Positions 50,823 to 59,939 are shown, counted from the stretch's first letter. The stretch: DNA of 64,000 nucleotides from an uncultured Bacteroidales bacterium (GCA_905233275.1 CAJODR010000009.1:1-64000); one strand, 5' to 3'. The notes: generated by a model not told the origin, from the letters alone. Numbers and translations are program-made.

Positions 50823-51273
50823 ATGCGATAAATTATATTACACCTATTTATATTATACGCGTGCGAAAGAACTCTGGCATGGCCTTTGATATCTTTCCGC
50901 ATGCAAAGGTAATAAATTATTTTTATTTGCAAAATTTTTTTTGTAAATCTTTAAAATTATTTTTGAAACGTAAAATTGATTTATTTCGGCTTTTCCGGGT
51001 TGTTGACTGTTCTCGTGACTTTCGCTACCCTTCGGAACCAGGGCAATTTTTATCGATCCTTACCAAGTCATGATAGAAAAGCTCTTTAAAAAATACGTGA
51101 AAACGAAATATTTCTTCCTTTTTTTAATGTTTTAACAAGAATTTTTGGATTTTTTGCGTTTTTGTTTTGCGTAATCAATTTTTTTTCTTACCTTTGCACG
51201 GTTTGAATGTTCATGCGCACGTTTGTGCGTCGCGCGTTATAACAATTCTAAATTTAGTTTAGTGAACACTTTT
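50823..51273. promoter_or_regulatory. Divergent control region of the fimbrial locus
   Basis: This 451-base A/T-rich region has no gene. Towards the left, TACCTTTG (50904-50911) and TTTG (50930-50933) on the reverse strand, 18 bases apart, drive the lipoprotein/AraC unit. Towards the right, TTTG (51166-51169) and TACCTTTG (51189-51196), 19 bases apart, drive the structural operon, with a leader of about 70 bases. The centre (50930-51160) is rich in long T and A runs, suitable for curved DNA and regulator binding. No inverted repeat was evident that could be named as an AraC site. Confidence 0.65.
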
Positions 51274-53184
51274 ATGAGGCATACAATGACCCTTCAGGGA
51301 TTTTCTGGGCTCAGGAAAGCTCTGATTGTGGTGTGCTTTGTTATGAGCTTTGGTGTTCTGAATGCCAATGCAGCTGCTTCTGCCGTTGATTCACTCCTCT
51401 CTGTGGTGCCTGAAACACAGGAGACACTTTCTTCCCAGCCTGATACTCTCTTTACACGGAATGCCGAAGAGTCCGTACGCGTTTTCTTCCGTTTCGACAA
51501 CGCTGTCGTCCGCACCGATTATCTTGACAATGCTGAGAGTTTCTCAAAAATCGACAGCCTCGTCGTCAACGATTTCCTCGGTGAGGATGGAAAGGTCACA
51601 GTCGCTTCGTTCTCTTCCCCTGAGGGCAACTACGAGTACAACCGCAATCTTTCGATTCGCCGTGCCGAGGCGATGGGCAAATGGCTCTCCGGTCATTATC
51701 CCGTTCTCAACGGACGCATTGAGCTCAATCCCGGTATCGAAGCATGGGATGATCTCAGGGCTGCAGTTGAAACTGACACGCGCATAAGCGAGCCCTCAAG
51801 AACGCGGATGCTCGAGATTATGGATGGCGACATCAATCCGGACGCCATGGAGGCTTCTCTCCGCAAAGTAGCTGAGTACCGTTCGCTCTACGGTGACTGG
51901 TTCCGCCGCTTCCGCTATGCAGAGGTTACATTCCACGGGCGCTCGAATGAAAACGCCTGCTGCGACAGTGTTTGCATCGGAGAACTTGTCGACGACACCA
52001 TCAATAAAATTGAAGTCGACACTGTCTCCACTTTTGAAATCCTTTATGCGACCAACAAGTCAGATGTCCGTAAAGATTTCAAGGACAACGCTGAGGTTCT
52101 CGATGAACTTTCCGAGGTTCTCGCTACTGACGACGAGATTCACGTGATTCGCATCACCGGCGCTGCATCTCCCGAGGCTTCTACCGCTATCAATGAGCGT
52201 AAGGCTTGTTCCCGTGCCGAGTCTCTCCGCAAATGGATCCTCGAGCGCCGTCCCGATCTCGCCGACCGCCTGACTCTCCTCAGCGCCGGTGAGGCATGGG
52301 AAGACTTCCGCGATGCCGTCGTTGCCGATAGCAATATCGACGACGACTTCCGCAGCAAGGTCCTTGCAATCATCGACAGCAAGGATTCCCAGGATAAGAA
52401 AGAAGCCAGCCTCAAAGCCCTCAAGGAATACAAGGACATTTACGAGCGCTACTTCCCCGGCCTCCGTTACGGCCGTGTTGAGATTATCTCGAAGAGGTAC
52501 ATTTCCTCCTCCAAGCCCTATGTCGACACCCTGCCCGTCAAGCCCGAGATTGACACCATCCCCGTCAAACCTCAGATTGACACCATTCCCGAGCTTCCGG
52601 ACACCACAGCAACCGATACCACGGTCACAGGCGAAAGCATATATGTACTCGAGCCCATTTTCGCGGCTTCTACCAACGCTCTATACGACGTCCTCGCGAC
52701 CCCCAACTTTGCGATCGAGGTCCCCGTCGGCAAAAAGATCAGCGCTTACGCCGAATACACATTCCCCTGGTGGCTCTCGCCGAAAAACGACTGGGCATAC
52801 GAAATGCTCAAGTGGGATATCGGCGCCCGTTACTGGCTCGGTGCTGACAACACTGTTCTCGAAGATGCATTCCGCGGACACTTCGTCGGCATAGACCTCT
52901 CCGCTGGCTACTACGACTTCGAACCCCGCCACAAAGGATATCAGGGCGAATTCCAGATCGCCAGTCTCGAATACGGTTACGCATGGAAGTTCTCCGATCG
53001 CTGGAGACTCGACGCCGTCATCGGTGCAGGCTGGCTGGGTACCCACTATCGCTATTATGAGGCTGACCCGACAGACCGTCACCTCATCTACCAGCATCAT
53101 GGCGAGACATCATACTTCGGTCCTACGAAGCTGGGTGTCACGTTCAAATATATCTTCACCACAAAGAAGGAGGTCAAACGATGA
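51274..53184 (+). CDS. Outer-membrane protein: OmpA-like domains plus DUF3575, fimbrial
   Basis: The 636-residue protein begins MRHTMTLQGFSGLRKALIV, with a signal peptide to about residue 36. It contains two OmpA-like segments (about 60-215 with ASFSSPEGNYEYNRNL; 250-400 with GAASPEASTAINERK), a Pro-rich linker with repeats of KPxIDTIP (about 418-445), and a C-terminal DUF3575 barrel-like domain (about 460-636: YTFPWWLS, GIDLSAGYYDFE, GPTKLGVTFKYIF). DUF3575 proteins are standard accessories of Bacteroidales fimbrial operons and probably anchor or assemble the fibre at the outer membrane. The N-terminal segments resemble the control protein at 46254. The gene overlaps the next one by 4 bases. 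Confidence 0.85.
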   Translation: MRHTMTLQGFSGLRKALIVVCFVMSFGVLNANAAASAVDSLLSVVPETQETLSSQPDTLFTRNAEESVRVFFRFDNAVVRTDYLDNAESFSKIDSLVVNDFLGEDGKVTVASFSSPEGNYEYNRNLSIRRAEAMGKWLSGHYPVLNGRIELNPGIEAWDDLRAAVETDTRISEPSRTRMLEIMDGDINPDAMEASLRKVAEYRSLYGDWFRRFRYAEVTFHGRSNENACCDSVCIGELVDDTINKIEVDTVSTFEILYATNKSDVRKDFKDNAEVLDELSEVLATDDEIHVIRITGAASPEASTAINERKACSRAESLRKWILERRPDLADRLTLLSAGEAWEDFRDAVVADSNIDDDFRSKVLAIIDSKDSQDKKEASLKALKEYKDIYERYFPGLRYGRVEIISKRYISSSKPYVDTLPVKPEIDTIPVKPQIDTIPELPDTTATDTTVTGESIYVLEPIFAASTNALYDVLATPNFAIEVPVGKKISAYAEYTFPWWLSPKNDWAYEMLKWDIGARYWLGADNTVLEDAFRGHFVGIDLSAGYYDFEPRHKGYQGEFQIASLEYGYAWKFSDRWRLDAVIGAGWLGTHYRYYEADPTDRHLIYQHHGETSYFGPTKLGVTFKYIFTTKKEVKR

Positions 53185-54320
53185 AAAAGCGTATCCTCCT
53201 CCTTCTCGCCGCGATTGCCGCGTGCATGTTCGTCGCCTGCCAGCGCCGTCCGCTCGAGGCTGTCTATTCGACGACAGTCAGAGTTATCGTCAAGGTTATC
53301 TGGCAGACCAATGCAATGCCTGAGGAGCCTACCGGCGTTACACTCTACTTCTTCCGTGACGGAGACGCAAAGCCCCGCGTCATCACCACATCCAACATCG
53401 AAGGTTGCGAAGTCCAGCTCGAGCCAGGTCGCTACAAGCTTTTCATGATCACCCAGAGCCCTGAAGAGTACTGGACCATGGAATTCGACGACATGAATGA
53501 CTTCGATTCCGCCAACGCGACCCTCGAAAAGAGGTCATCCCGCTGGTACACCACCCGTGCTGATGAGGAAGCCCTCGCCGAGAACCCTGAAAACATCGCC
53601 GTTGCCGTCGCTGAAGACTTCGAAATCACCGACGACATGGTTGAAGAGTACCAGTACTACTATCGCCTCTGGAGATCCAAGACCAAGGCCCTCGGCCTCA
53701 CCGAGACCAAGTCAATGGACTACAGCCACCTCTCCGCCAGTGATCAGGAAGAGCTCCGCAACCTTGAGGACAAGATCATCACCAAGACCATCGTCATTCC
53801 TCTTTATCCGGAGAATATCGTTTCTCAGTTCTGGGTCACCGTCTACGCCAAGAATGCCGACGTCCTCAAGTCCGTCCGCGCTGCTACCAACGGTATGGCC
53901 CGTACATTCGAGCTCACCCAGGACGTTACCTCATCCGAGACCGTCACCCAGCTCATCGAGTCCGAGTGGACACTCACCATGGACGACACCGAAACACGTG
54001 TCGGCCACGTTGACGGTATGATTTCCACATTCGGTCTCCCGAACGGTGATTCACCTAGCGCCCTCCGCGACCCGAGCCTCAACCTGTCCGCTCTACTTAT
54101 AGATAATAAGACCCAGGCTGATTTCGTCTTCCCTGTAGGCGACAAGATTCGCCTCGAGAAGCCAAATCCCGGTTACCGCAATATGTACCGCCTCATCTTC
54201 GGCAGCGCCGATGACCCGATTATCGAGCTGCCCGATGTCCAGGGCGAAGGAAGTTCCAGCGGTATGGACGCAACGGTTTCCGACTGGGATGACGGCGAAA
54301 CAGTAGAAATTCCGATTTAG
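53181..54320 (+). CDS. DUF5119 lipoprotein, fimbrial accessory
   Basis: The 379-residue lipoprotein has the signal MKKRILLLLAAIAACMFVAC (Cys20) and the mature start CQRRPLEAVYSTTVRV, the pattern of DUF5119 proteins found next to fimbrillin genes in Bacteroides. A beta-rich body follows (VTLYFFRDGDAKPRV, YKLFMITQSPEEYWTM), with an acidic middle. The last 40 residues end DATVSDWDDGETVEIPI, which looks like a fimbrillin C-terminal strand. It could anchor the fibre, as Mfa2/FimB does. It is co-translated with the DUF3575 gene by a 4-base overlap. Confidence 0.82.
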   Translation: MKKRILLLLAAIAACMFVACQRRPLEAVYSTTVRVIVKVIWQTNAMPEEPTGVTLYFFRDGDAKPRVITTSNIEGCEVQLEPGRYKLFMITQSPEEYWTMEFDDMNDFDSANATLEKRSSRWYTTRADEEALAENPENIAVAVAEDFEITDDMVEEYQYYYRLWRSKTKALGLTETKSMDYSHLSASDQEELRNLEDKIITKTIVIPLYPENIVSQFWVTVYAKNADVLKSVRAATNGMARTFELTQDVTSSETVTQLIESEWTLTMDDTETRVGHVDGMISTFGLPNGDSPSALRDPSLNLSALLIDNKTQADFVFPVGDKIRLEKPNPGYRNMYRLIFGSADDPIIELPDVQGEGSSSGMDATVSDWDDGETVEIPI

Positions 54321-54386
54321 AATTTGAAACTCGAAAATTCAACGCTCAATATATAAATAAGTAACAAATTTAATACTTCAAAACAT

Positions 54387-55634
54387 ATGAAAAAAATCAT
54401 GATTCTCGCGGCTGCTGCCGCCCTCACTCTGACCGCTTGCGTCAAGAATGAATCATTAAGGAACAACACTGAGGAGGACGCCATCTCCTTCGCTGCCTAC
54501 TCAGGCAACGCAGTGACCAAGGCCGGTACAGCCGGTGAGCTCACTACGACTGCTCTCCAGACCGCCGGTTTCGGCGTGTTCGCCTATCAGACAACCGGTG
54601 ACTACGCCGGCTCCACCGCTCCTAATTTCATGTACAACACCAAGGTCAGCGGCTCGTCCTGGACCTACAGCCCCATCAAGTACTGGCCTAACCAGATTCA
54701 GGCAGGCAACACCGACAGCCAGCCCGCAACCGCATACCAGGCCGACAAAGTTTCCTTCTTTGCATATGGCCCTCATGCTGCTGCTACCGCTTCTACAGGC
54801 GCAGTGACAGGTGACAACACCAAAGGTATCATCGCTCTCACCAGCAATGCCGCCACCGGAGATCCCAAGGTGACATTCAAGGCCACTTCCGCCCTTGACG
54901 ACCAGGTCGACCTCGTGTGGGCAGTTTCCAATGGTAGCAATTGGACCAATGTCGCAGGAGAAACCAACACTCTGACCAGCGGCAAGCCTTACCTGAACCT
55001 CCAGAAGCCTGCAATCGGAACTGCAGTCCACTTCTATTTCAAGCACGCTCTTGCTCAGATCAACCTTAAGGCCATTGCCGCTTACAACCAGACTACTGCC
55101 GGCGGTACTGCCCAGAACGGTGTGAAGATCACCATCGAGAAAGTTGAACTCACCGTTCCTGGAATGTATGAGCAGGGTATCCTGAACCTTAACAACACCA
55201 CCGCCAACACTCCTCTTTGGGAAAGCACTACCGGTTCTTCCGACCTTGCCCTTACCGTTGACGGAGACAACATCAATGCTCACCTCAAGGATGGCGGCGC
55301 CAAGACTGCTGCAACCCAGCCTACCGGTGTTACCGCTACCGAGCAGGATGTTATCGTGAACGGCAAGTACTTCACAGTTATCCCCAAGACCGGCACGACT
55401 ACGGTCAACGTGAAGATTACCTATTATGTAACTACAGACGATCCCGATCTTAAGGACGGTTATAGCCGCGTGAAGAACGTCATCAGCAAGTCTGTTGATT
55501 TCTCCACCCTCGCCGCAGGCACCAAGAACACCATCAAGATGATCCTTGGCATCTCCGAGGTTAAGTTCGAAGCTGAAGTCTCCGACTGGACCGACGGTCT
55601 CACCGGAGAGGTCGACCTCCCTGTCAACAGCTAG
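54387..55634 (+). CDS. Fimbrillin 1 (Mfa-like major-type subunit)
   Basis: The 415-residue lipoprotein precursor (MKKIMILAAAAALTLTAC, Cys18) has the fimbrillin features: ISFAAYSGNAVTKAG near 40, FNMYNT-like FMYNTKVSG, YSPIKYWPN near 100, KVSFFAYGPH, a central FYFKHALAQINLKA strand, MYEQGILNLNNTT, and an ending VSDWTDGLTGEVDLPVNS, the likely donor strand. In the known pathway the lipid anchor is removed by proteolysis and the exposed groove accepts the strand of the next subunit. The strong bias to C-ending codons suggests high expression. It is followed by a conserved hairpin. Confidence 0.85.
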   Translation: MKKIMILAAAAALTLTACVKNESLRNNTEEDAISFAAYSGNAVTKAGTAGELTTTALQTAGFGVFAYQTTGDYAGSTAPNFMYNTKVSGSSWTYSPIKYWPNQIQAGNTDSQPATAYQADKVSFFAYGPHAAATASTGAVTGDNTKGIIALTSNAATGDPKVTFKATSALDDQVDLVWAVSNGSNWTNVAGETNTLTSGKPYLNLQKPAIGTAVHFYFKHALAQINLKAIAAYNQTTAGGTAQNGVKITIEKVELTVPGMYEQGILNLNNTTANTPLWESTTGSSDLALTVDGDNINAHLKDGGAKTAATQPTGVTATEQDVIVNGKYFTVIPKTGTTTVNVKITYYVTTDDPDLKDGYSRVKNVISKSVDFSTLAAGTKNTIKMILGISEVKFEAEVSDWTDGLTGEVDLPVNS

Positions 55635-55643
55635 TCTGTTTAA

Positions 55644-55675
55644 TTATCCGGGTGGGCCTGACCGCCTGTCCGGGT
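55644..55675 (+). other. Intergenic hairpin A after fimbrillin 1
   Basis: TTATCCG-GGT-GGGCC-TGA-CCGCC-TGT-CCGGGT: GTGGGC (55652-55657) pairs with GCCTGT (55664-55669) using G-T pairs, and CCG with CGG outside. Hairpin B at 58334 has the same skeleton with C-G pairs in place of G-T. It may stabilise or attenuate the transcript. Confidence 0.65.
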
Positions 55676-55722
55676 GCAAATATATTACGAAATTAATATT
55701 ATAAAAATTGAATCATAAAACT

Positions 55723-56955
55723 GTGAAAAGAGCACTTATCCTCTCTGCTGCCGCAGCACTCGTCTTTGCTGCCTGCGCCAAGGTCGAAAAAGTTCAGACC
55801 AAGACAGAAGACAAGCCTGTCAACTTCGGCGTCTACGTTCCCCAGACCAAAGCCGGTGAAGCCGGTGAAATGAACAACGCCAAGCTCCAAAGCACCGGTT
55901 TCGGCGTTATGGCTTATGTCAAGGCCGGCGACTATGACGGCTCCATCAAGGCCAACTTCATGTACAACCAGGAAGTCAAATACTCCTCAAGTGCATGGTC
56001 TTACACTCCTATTAAATACTGGCCTAACCAGCTCACCGACGATGGTACTACCGACGGACAGGGCGCCTGGTCACAGCAGGCCCAGAAGGTCTCATTCTTT
56101 GCGTACGCACCGTTCGTTGCTTCGGCCGGCGGTACTGAGGGTATCATCGCAATGACTGCTAAGGACCAGACAGGTGATCCCAAAATCACTTACAAAGTCT
56201 CCGATGACCTTGACAAGAATGTCGATCTCGTATGGGGTACTTCCAATGGCAACGTGTGGAACAATGTGGCCGGCGGCACCAACACCGTAGCCGAGGGTCT
56301 TCCCTACACCAACCTCCAGAAGCCCGCAATCGACACCAAAGTTCACTTCAAGTTCTATCATGCACTTGCCCAGTTGAATCTCATCGCCCAGGGTTCCTTC
56401 AACATTGTCGGAGTCGGCGGGGATGCCAAGGATGGAGTCAAGATCACCATCAAGGAAATCGAGCTCAAAGTCCCCGGAATGTATGATCAGGGTGTCCTTA
56501 ACCTCAATAACACCACTGCCAAGGTCCCGAATTGGGATTTCACCTCTGCTACCGATACCGACCTCACTCTCTCTATTTCAGGTACAAAGCTCCATAACAC
56601 AGTCATTGATGCAGGCGACGTTGCTGCCGCTTCCCAGCCTGCAGGTGTTACCAATGCCGAGGGTCCTGTTCTCGCAGCCAACAAATACTTTACTCTTCTC
56701 CCTCGCGAGGTCAGCACCAACGTCACTGTCAAGATTACTTACTATGTCACCACTGATGACACCAACCTCGATGACGGTTACAGCCGCGTTGAGAATATCA
56801 TAAAGAAGACTATCACCTTCCCCAACGGTTTCAAGGCCGGTACCAAGAACAACATCAAGCTCGTTCTCGGCCTTTCTGAGGTCGCCCTCTCCGGTGAGGT
56901 TGTCGACTGGGAAACCGGTAGCACAATCGAAGTCTTCCTTCCTAAGAACAATTAA
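55723..56955 (+). CDS. Fimbrillin 2 (Mfa-like major-type subunit, GTG start)
   Basis: The frame has no ATG before the signal peptide. The GTG at 55723 gives 410 residues, MKRALILSAAAALVFAAC (Cys18). A TTG at 55708 would add five residues. The mature part parallels fimbrillin 1: VNFGVYVPQTKAGEAG, FMYNQEVKYSSS, YTPIKYWPN, KVSFFAYAPFV, FKFYHALAQLNL, MYDQGVLNLNNTT and the ending VVDWETGSTIEVFLPKNN. It is clearly a close paralogue of fimbrillin 1, so tandem duplication is likely. The non-ATG start could lower the amount of this subunit. Confidence 0.83.
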   Translation: MKRALILSAAAALVFAACAKVEKVQTKTEDKPVNFGVYVPQTKAGEAGEMNNAKLQSTGFGVMAYVKAGDYDGSIKANFMYNQEVKYSSSAWSYTPIKYWPNQLTDDGTTDGQGAWSQQAQKVSFFAYAPFVASAGGTEGIIAMTAKDQTGDPKITYKVSDDLDKNVDLVWGTSNGNVWNNVAGGTNTVAEGLPYTNLQKPAIDTKVHFKFYHALAQLNLIAQGSFNIVGVGGDAKDGVKITIKEIELKVPGMYDQGVLNLNNTTAKVPNWDFTSATDTDLTLSISGTKLHNTVIDAGDVAAASQPAGVTNAEGPVLAANKYFTLLPREVSTNVTVKITYYVTTDDTNLDDGYSRVENIIKKTITFPNGFKAGTKNNIKLVLGLSEVALSGEVVDWETGSTIEVFLPKNN

Positions 56956-56982
56956 TAATCAACAATATTTTCACAAAGCTTT

Positions 56983-58323
56983 ATGAAAAAATCTATCTTT
57001 TTTGCTGCTCTCGCAGTCGTCGTTCTTGGCGCATGCACCAAGAACGAGGTAACCTACAACACCACCCCTGAGGCTGTTGCTTTCGGTGGTTATTCAGGTA
57101 GGACTATCACAAAGGCAGGCGCAACCATCGACATGAATCTTGAGAATCTCAAGACTGAAGGTTTCGGTGTCTTCGCCACCTATTCCGGCACAAATGACTA
57201 TGCCGAGGCTACCAATGACTTCATGTACAACCAGGATGTCAAGTATTCCGGTTCTGCATGGACCTACTCTCCTATCAAGTACTGGCCTAACCCTACCAAC
57301 GGTTCCAGTGCTGACGCCCAGAAGGTTTCCTTCTTTGCATATGCACCTTACTGCCAGCCCGCCGCTACCGAGGAATTCGGTATCATGGGCTTCGAGATCG
57401 ATGGCACCACAAAGCACAACATCGTCAACTACGGTTTCAAATCCGGTGTTCCCAATGTCGACCTCCTCTGGGGTTACAAGCAGGGCGCAACCCTTACCGA
57501 TACCAACATTGACGAGGACGTCAACATCAACCTTACCCGCACCGCCGAGACTGTGAAGTTCGCATTCCGCCACTCCCTCTCCAAGCTCGCAGGTAGCCAG
57601 GAAGGTGATCCGGGCACCGACGGCACCAACGCCAACGGTCTCATCATCAAGGCTGATCCTACCGCCGATCCTACCAATGGTTTCGCTACCGACAACGGTA
57701 CCAAGATCACTGTCAGCAAGATCGTCGTTAAGAGCGCCGAGAAGGACCTCAACGATAATACTATCACCTACGCAGCCGACGGCTCTGTCCAGACTGGTAA
57801 ACTTGACCTCTACACCGGTAAATTCACTCTTGACGCCGCTGTCGAGCCCATCAAGTTCGAGCAGACCCTCGTTGCAGGCACTCCTGCAGCAGGTGAGAAC
57901 GAACTCGCCGACAACCTCAAGGAAGTTGCATCCCCTGCATCCTTCGCAGCTGTCAACCCCGGTGTTAAGAAGACCCCTCAGAATGTCTACAAGAACGAGG
58001 TCAACCCTATTATCCTTATCCCTGGTTCCAAGCCCGTTGTCGAGGTTGAGGTGACCTACGTCGTCCGTACCTATGATGAGAAACTCGGTACCAAGAAGTT
58101 CTCCGAGGTTCCCCAGACTGTCTACGGCAAGATTGCTTTCCCTGAGATCGAGTCCAACAAGAAGTACAACATCTGCATCATCATCGGTCTCAACGATGTC
58201 AAGTTCGCTGCAACTGTTGATGACTGGACCACTGGCGGCCCTGTCGACACCAATGGTGACGGCGTCATCGATGCCAACGACACTGTCGGTACTGTCAACG
58301 TCTACCTCCCTAAGAATCTCTAA
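56983..58323 (+). CDS. Fimbrillin 3 with an EF-hand/dockerin-like calcium loop
   Basis: The 446-residue lipoprotein precursor (MKKSIFFAALAVVVLGAC, Cys18) shares the family features: VAFGGYSGRTITKAG, FMYNQDVKYSG, YSPIKYWPN, KVSFFAYAPYC, VKFAFRHSLSKLA. It differs at the C terminus: between VDDWTTGG and the last strand VNVYLPKNL lies DTNGDGVIDANDT (codons 58246-58284), a perfect EF-hand/dockerin-type calcium loop. Fimbrillins 1 and 2 do not have it. Its position just ahead of the donor strand suggests calcium-dependent assembly or stability. It follows fimbrillin 2 by 27 bases. Confidence 0.83.
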   Translation: MKKSIFFAALAVVVLGACTKNEVTYNTTPEAVAFGGYSGRTITKAGATIDMNLENLKTEGFGVFATYSGTNDYAEATNDFMYNQDVKYSGSAWTYSPIKYWPNPTNGSSADAQKVSFFAYAPYCQPAATEEFGIMGFEIDGTTKHNIVNYGFKSGVPNVDLLWGYKQGATLTDTNIDEDVNINLTRTAETVKFAFRHSLSKLAGSQEGDPGTDGTNANGLIIKADPTADPTNGFATDNGTKITVSKIVVKSAEKDLNDNTITYAADGSVQTGKLDLYTGKFTLDAAVEPIKFEQTLVAGTPAAGENELADNLKEVASPASFAAVNPGVKKTPQNVYKNEVNPIILIPGSKPVVEVEVTYVVRTYDEKLGTKKFSEVPQTVYGKIAFPEIESNKKYNICIIIGLNDVKFAATVDDWTTGGPVDTNGDGVIDANDTVGTVNVYLPKNL

Positions 58324-58333
58324 AGATTATTAT

Positions 58334-58365
58334 TTATCCGCGCGGGCCTGACCGCCCGCACGGGT
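58334..58365 (+). other. Intergenic hairpin B after fimbrillin 3
   Basis: TTATCCG-CGC-GGGCC-TGA-CCGCC-CGC-ACGGGT. GCGGGC (58342-58347) pairs with GCCCGC (58354-58359). Compared with hairpin A, three pairs are changed on both sides (G-T to G-C, T-G to C-G), so the stem, not the sequence, is conserved. Confidence 0.65.
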
Positions 58366-58394
58366 ACCCCGAATAGATAAGATTACAACACAGG

Positions 58395-59939
58395 ATGTTT
58401 GTTAAGGATACATACAGGAAACTGACGGATTCTTTGAGGCTTGCTTCGCTGCTCGCTGTCGTGGCGGGGTTTGCGAGCTGTGCCGGTAAAGTCGATCCTG
58501 TGACACCTCCAGAGAATGAACCGGATGAGTGGGCCGAACTTGGTGGCGACCACCTCATGCGTTTTGCCTCCTCGCTTGAGGAAAGGGTCACAAAGTCGAG
58601 TGCTTTGCCTAGCGGCGCCACATTCGGCGTATTCGCCTATCTGCAGGAAGGCGACATCACCAATCACGTTGCGGCAAAGTGGTCTGACGGCGGCTGGTAT
58701 CCTTCATTCATGTACAACACGCGTGTCAGCTTCGACGGCAGCGAATACAGCTATTCCCCTGTAAAATACTGGCCCAACAACCCTGAGAACACGATTTCTT
58801 TCTGGGCATATGGCCCTCACAGCGCATCTACCGTCTTTTATGAGCAGGGCACGACCACGAATTACACCAACGCCACTGTAGGTATCCCCGACATCCAGTT
58901 CTCCGTCACGAGCGGAAAGGATGATTTCGTGACATCCGATTTTGTCAGTGACAAGACCTACTCTAATTGCACGGATGAATCTTCCGAGAAGGGCCGTGTC
59001 CATTTCGACTTCCATCATCGTCTGGCCCAGATCGAGTTCAAGGCCAGGACTTCGGCAGATTACTCGGGCCTCGACCAATCCTTTAAGATCAAAAAGGTCG
59101 AAATCATCAATCAGTACAACTCCGGAGTTCTCAGTCAGAACACATCCGACAATTCAGCGTCCTGGACAAGGGTTTTTGGAGAGTCCTCCCTTGGAACGAC
59201 CGTTTTTTCCGGTGTGCTGAATCTCAACTATACCGAGCAGGCGTGTGGCGATGCTTCCTACATGATGCCTCAGAATATGCGCCATAACGCGACAGGGGAG
59301 TCCGGAAACGACGTCAGTGCGAGAGTCACTTATGTCCTTCGCGTCAACAACGTGGAAATCACCCACACTGCAGTCGTCAGTCTTTATGACTCTACCGTGA
59401 CCAGCTGGGAGGCCAACAAGTGCTACAGTTACACTCTTCTCCTCTCCGCTACCGACGGTCTGTCGATTACAGTCAATGTACAGCCCTGGGAGCACTGGCT
59501 CGGTACCGGAGATTACGAGGAAAACGTCACGGTCACAAAGCAGCTTACATGGACAGGCGGCACATACGAGAATCAGACCACCGGACGTTTTACTGTCAAT
59601 CAAGTGGAGAAAACGTATGATGTCATAGTGCTCAAGGCCAACACTACCCTTCAGGGCACTTTCTGCTTCGATACTCCTTATCACGGGACCTGGGTCGCAA
59701 TGCTAGAGCCTGTAAAGGGCAGCGAATTCGAATCGATCGTATTTTCAAACGACTCCATTCAGATTGACGGAATGGTAGGCGGAGATCTCACTATCGGAAT
59801 CAAGGCAGGTGCCGGCAATTACACCCAAAACCAATACGCCTTGCTCCGATTCATGTGCCGCACTGAATCCGGGCAGACCCTGGCTGTCCAGGAGGGCTCC
59901 ATCGGCGGACCGTATGTTATTGCTCTATACGCCAACTAG
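58395..59939 (+). CDS. Fimbrillin-like protein with C-terminal extension
   Basis: The 514-residue lipoprotein precursor starts MFVKDTYRKLTDSLRLASLL, with a longer, less typical signal and a lipobox ending ASC (Cys29). The first 370 residues are fimbrillin-like: RFASSLEERVTKSSALPSG, FMYNTRVSFDGS, YSPVKYWPN, FWAYGPHSAS, VHFDFHHRLAQIEF. Residues about 390-514 are an extra beta domain (WTGGTYENQTTGRFTVNQ), ending in QEGSIGGPYVIALYAN, like BACON or Ig domains. It is probably a minor or shaft-tip adaptor subunit. It ends 1 base before the next gene. Confidence 0.8.
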   Translation: MFVKDTYRKLTDSLRLASLLAVVAGFASCAGKVDPVTPPENEPDEWAELGGDHLMRFASSLEERVTKSSALPSGATFGVFAYLQEGDITNHVAAKWSDGGWYPSFMYNTRVSFDGSEYSYSPVKYWPNNPENTISFWAYGPHSASTVFYEQGTTTNYTNATVGIPDIQFSVTSGKDDFVTSDFVSDKTYSNCTDESSEKGRVHFDFHHRLAQIEFKARTSADYSGLDQSFKIKKVEIINQYNSGVLSQNTSDNSASWTRVFGESSLGTTVFSGVLNLNYTEQACGDASYMMPQNMRHNATGESGNDVSARVTYVLRVNNVEITHTAVVSLYDSTVTSWEANKCYSYTLLLSATDGLSITVNVQPWEHWLGTGDYEENVTVTKQLTWTGGTYENQTTGRFTVNQVEKTYDVIVLKANTTLQGTFCFDTPYHGTWVAMLEPVKGSEFESIVFSNDSIQIDGMVGGDLTIGIKAGAGNYTQNQYALLRFMCRTESGQTLAVQEGSIGGPYVIALYAN

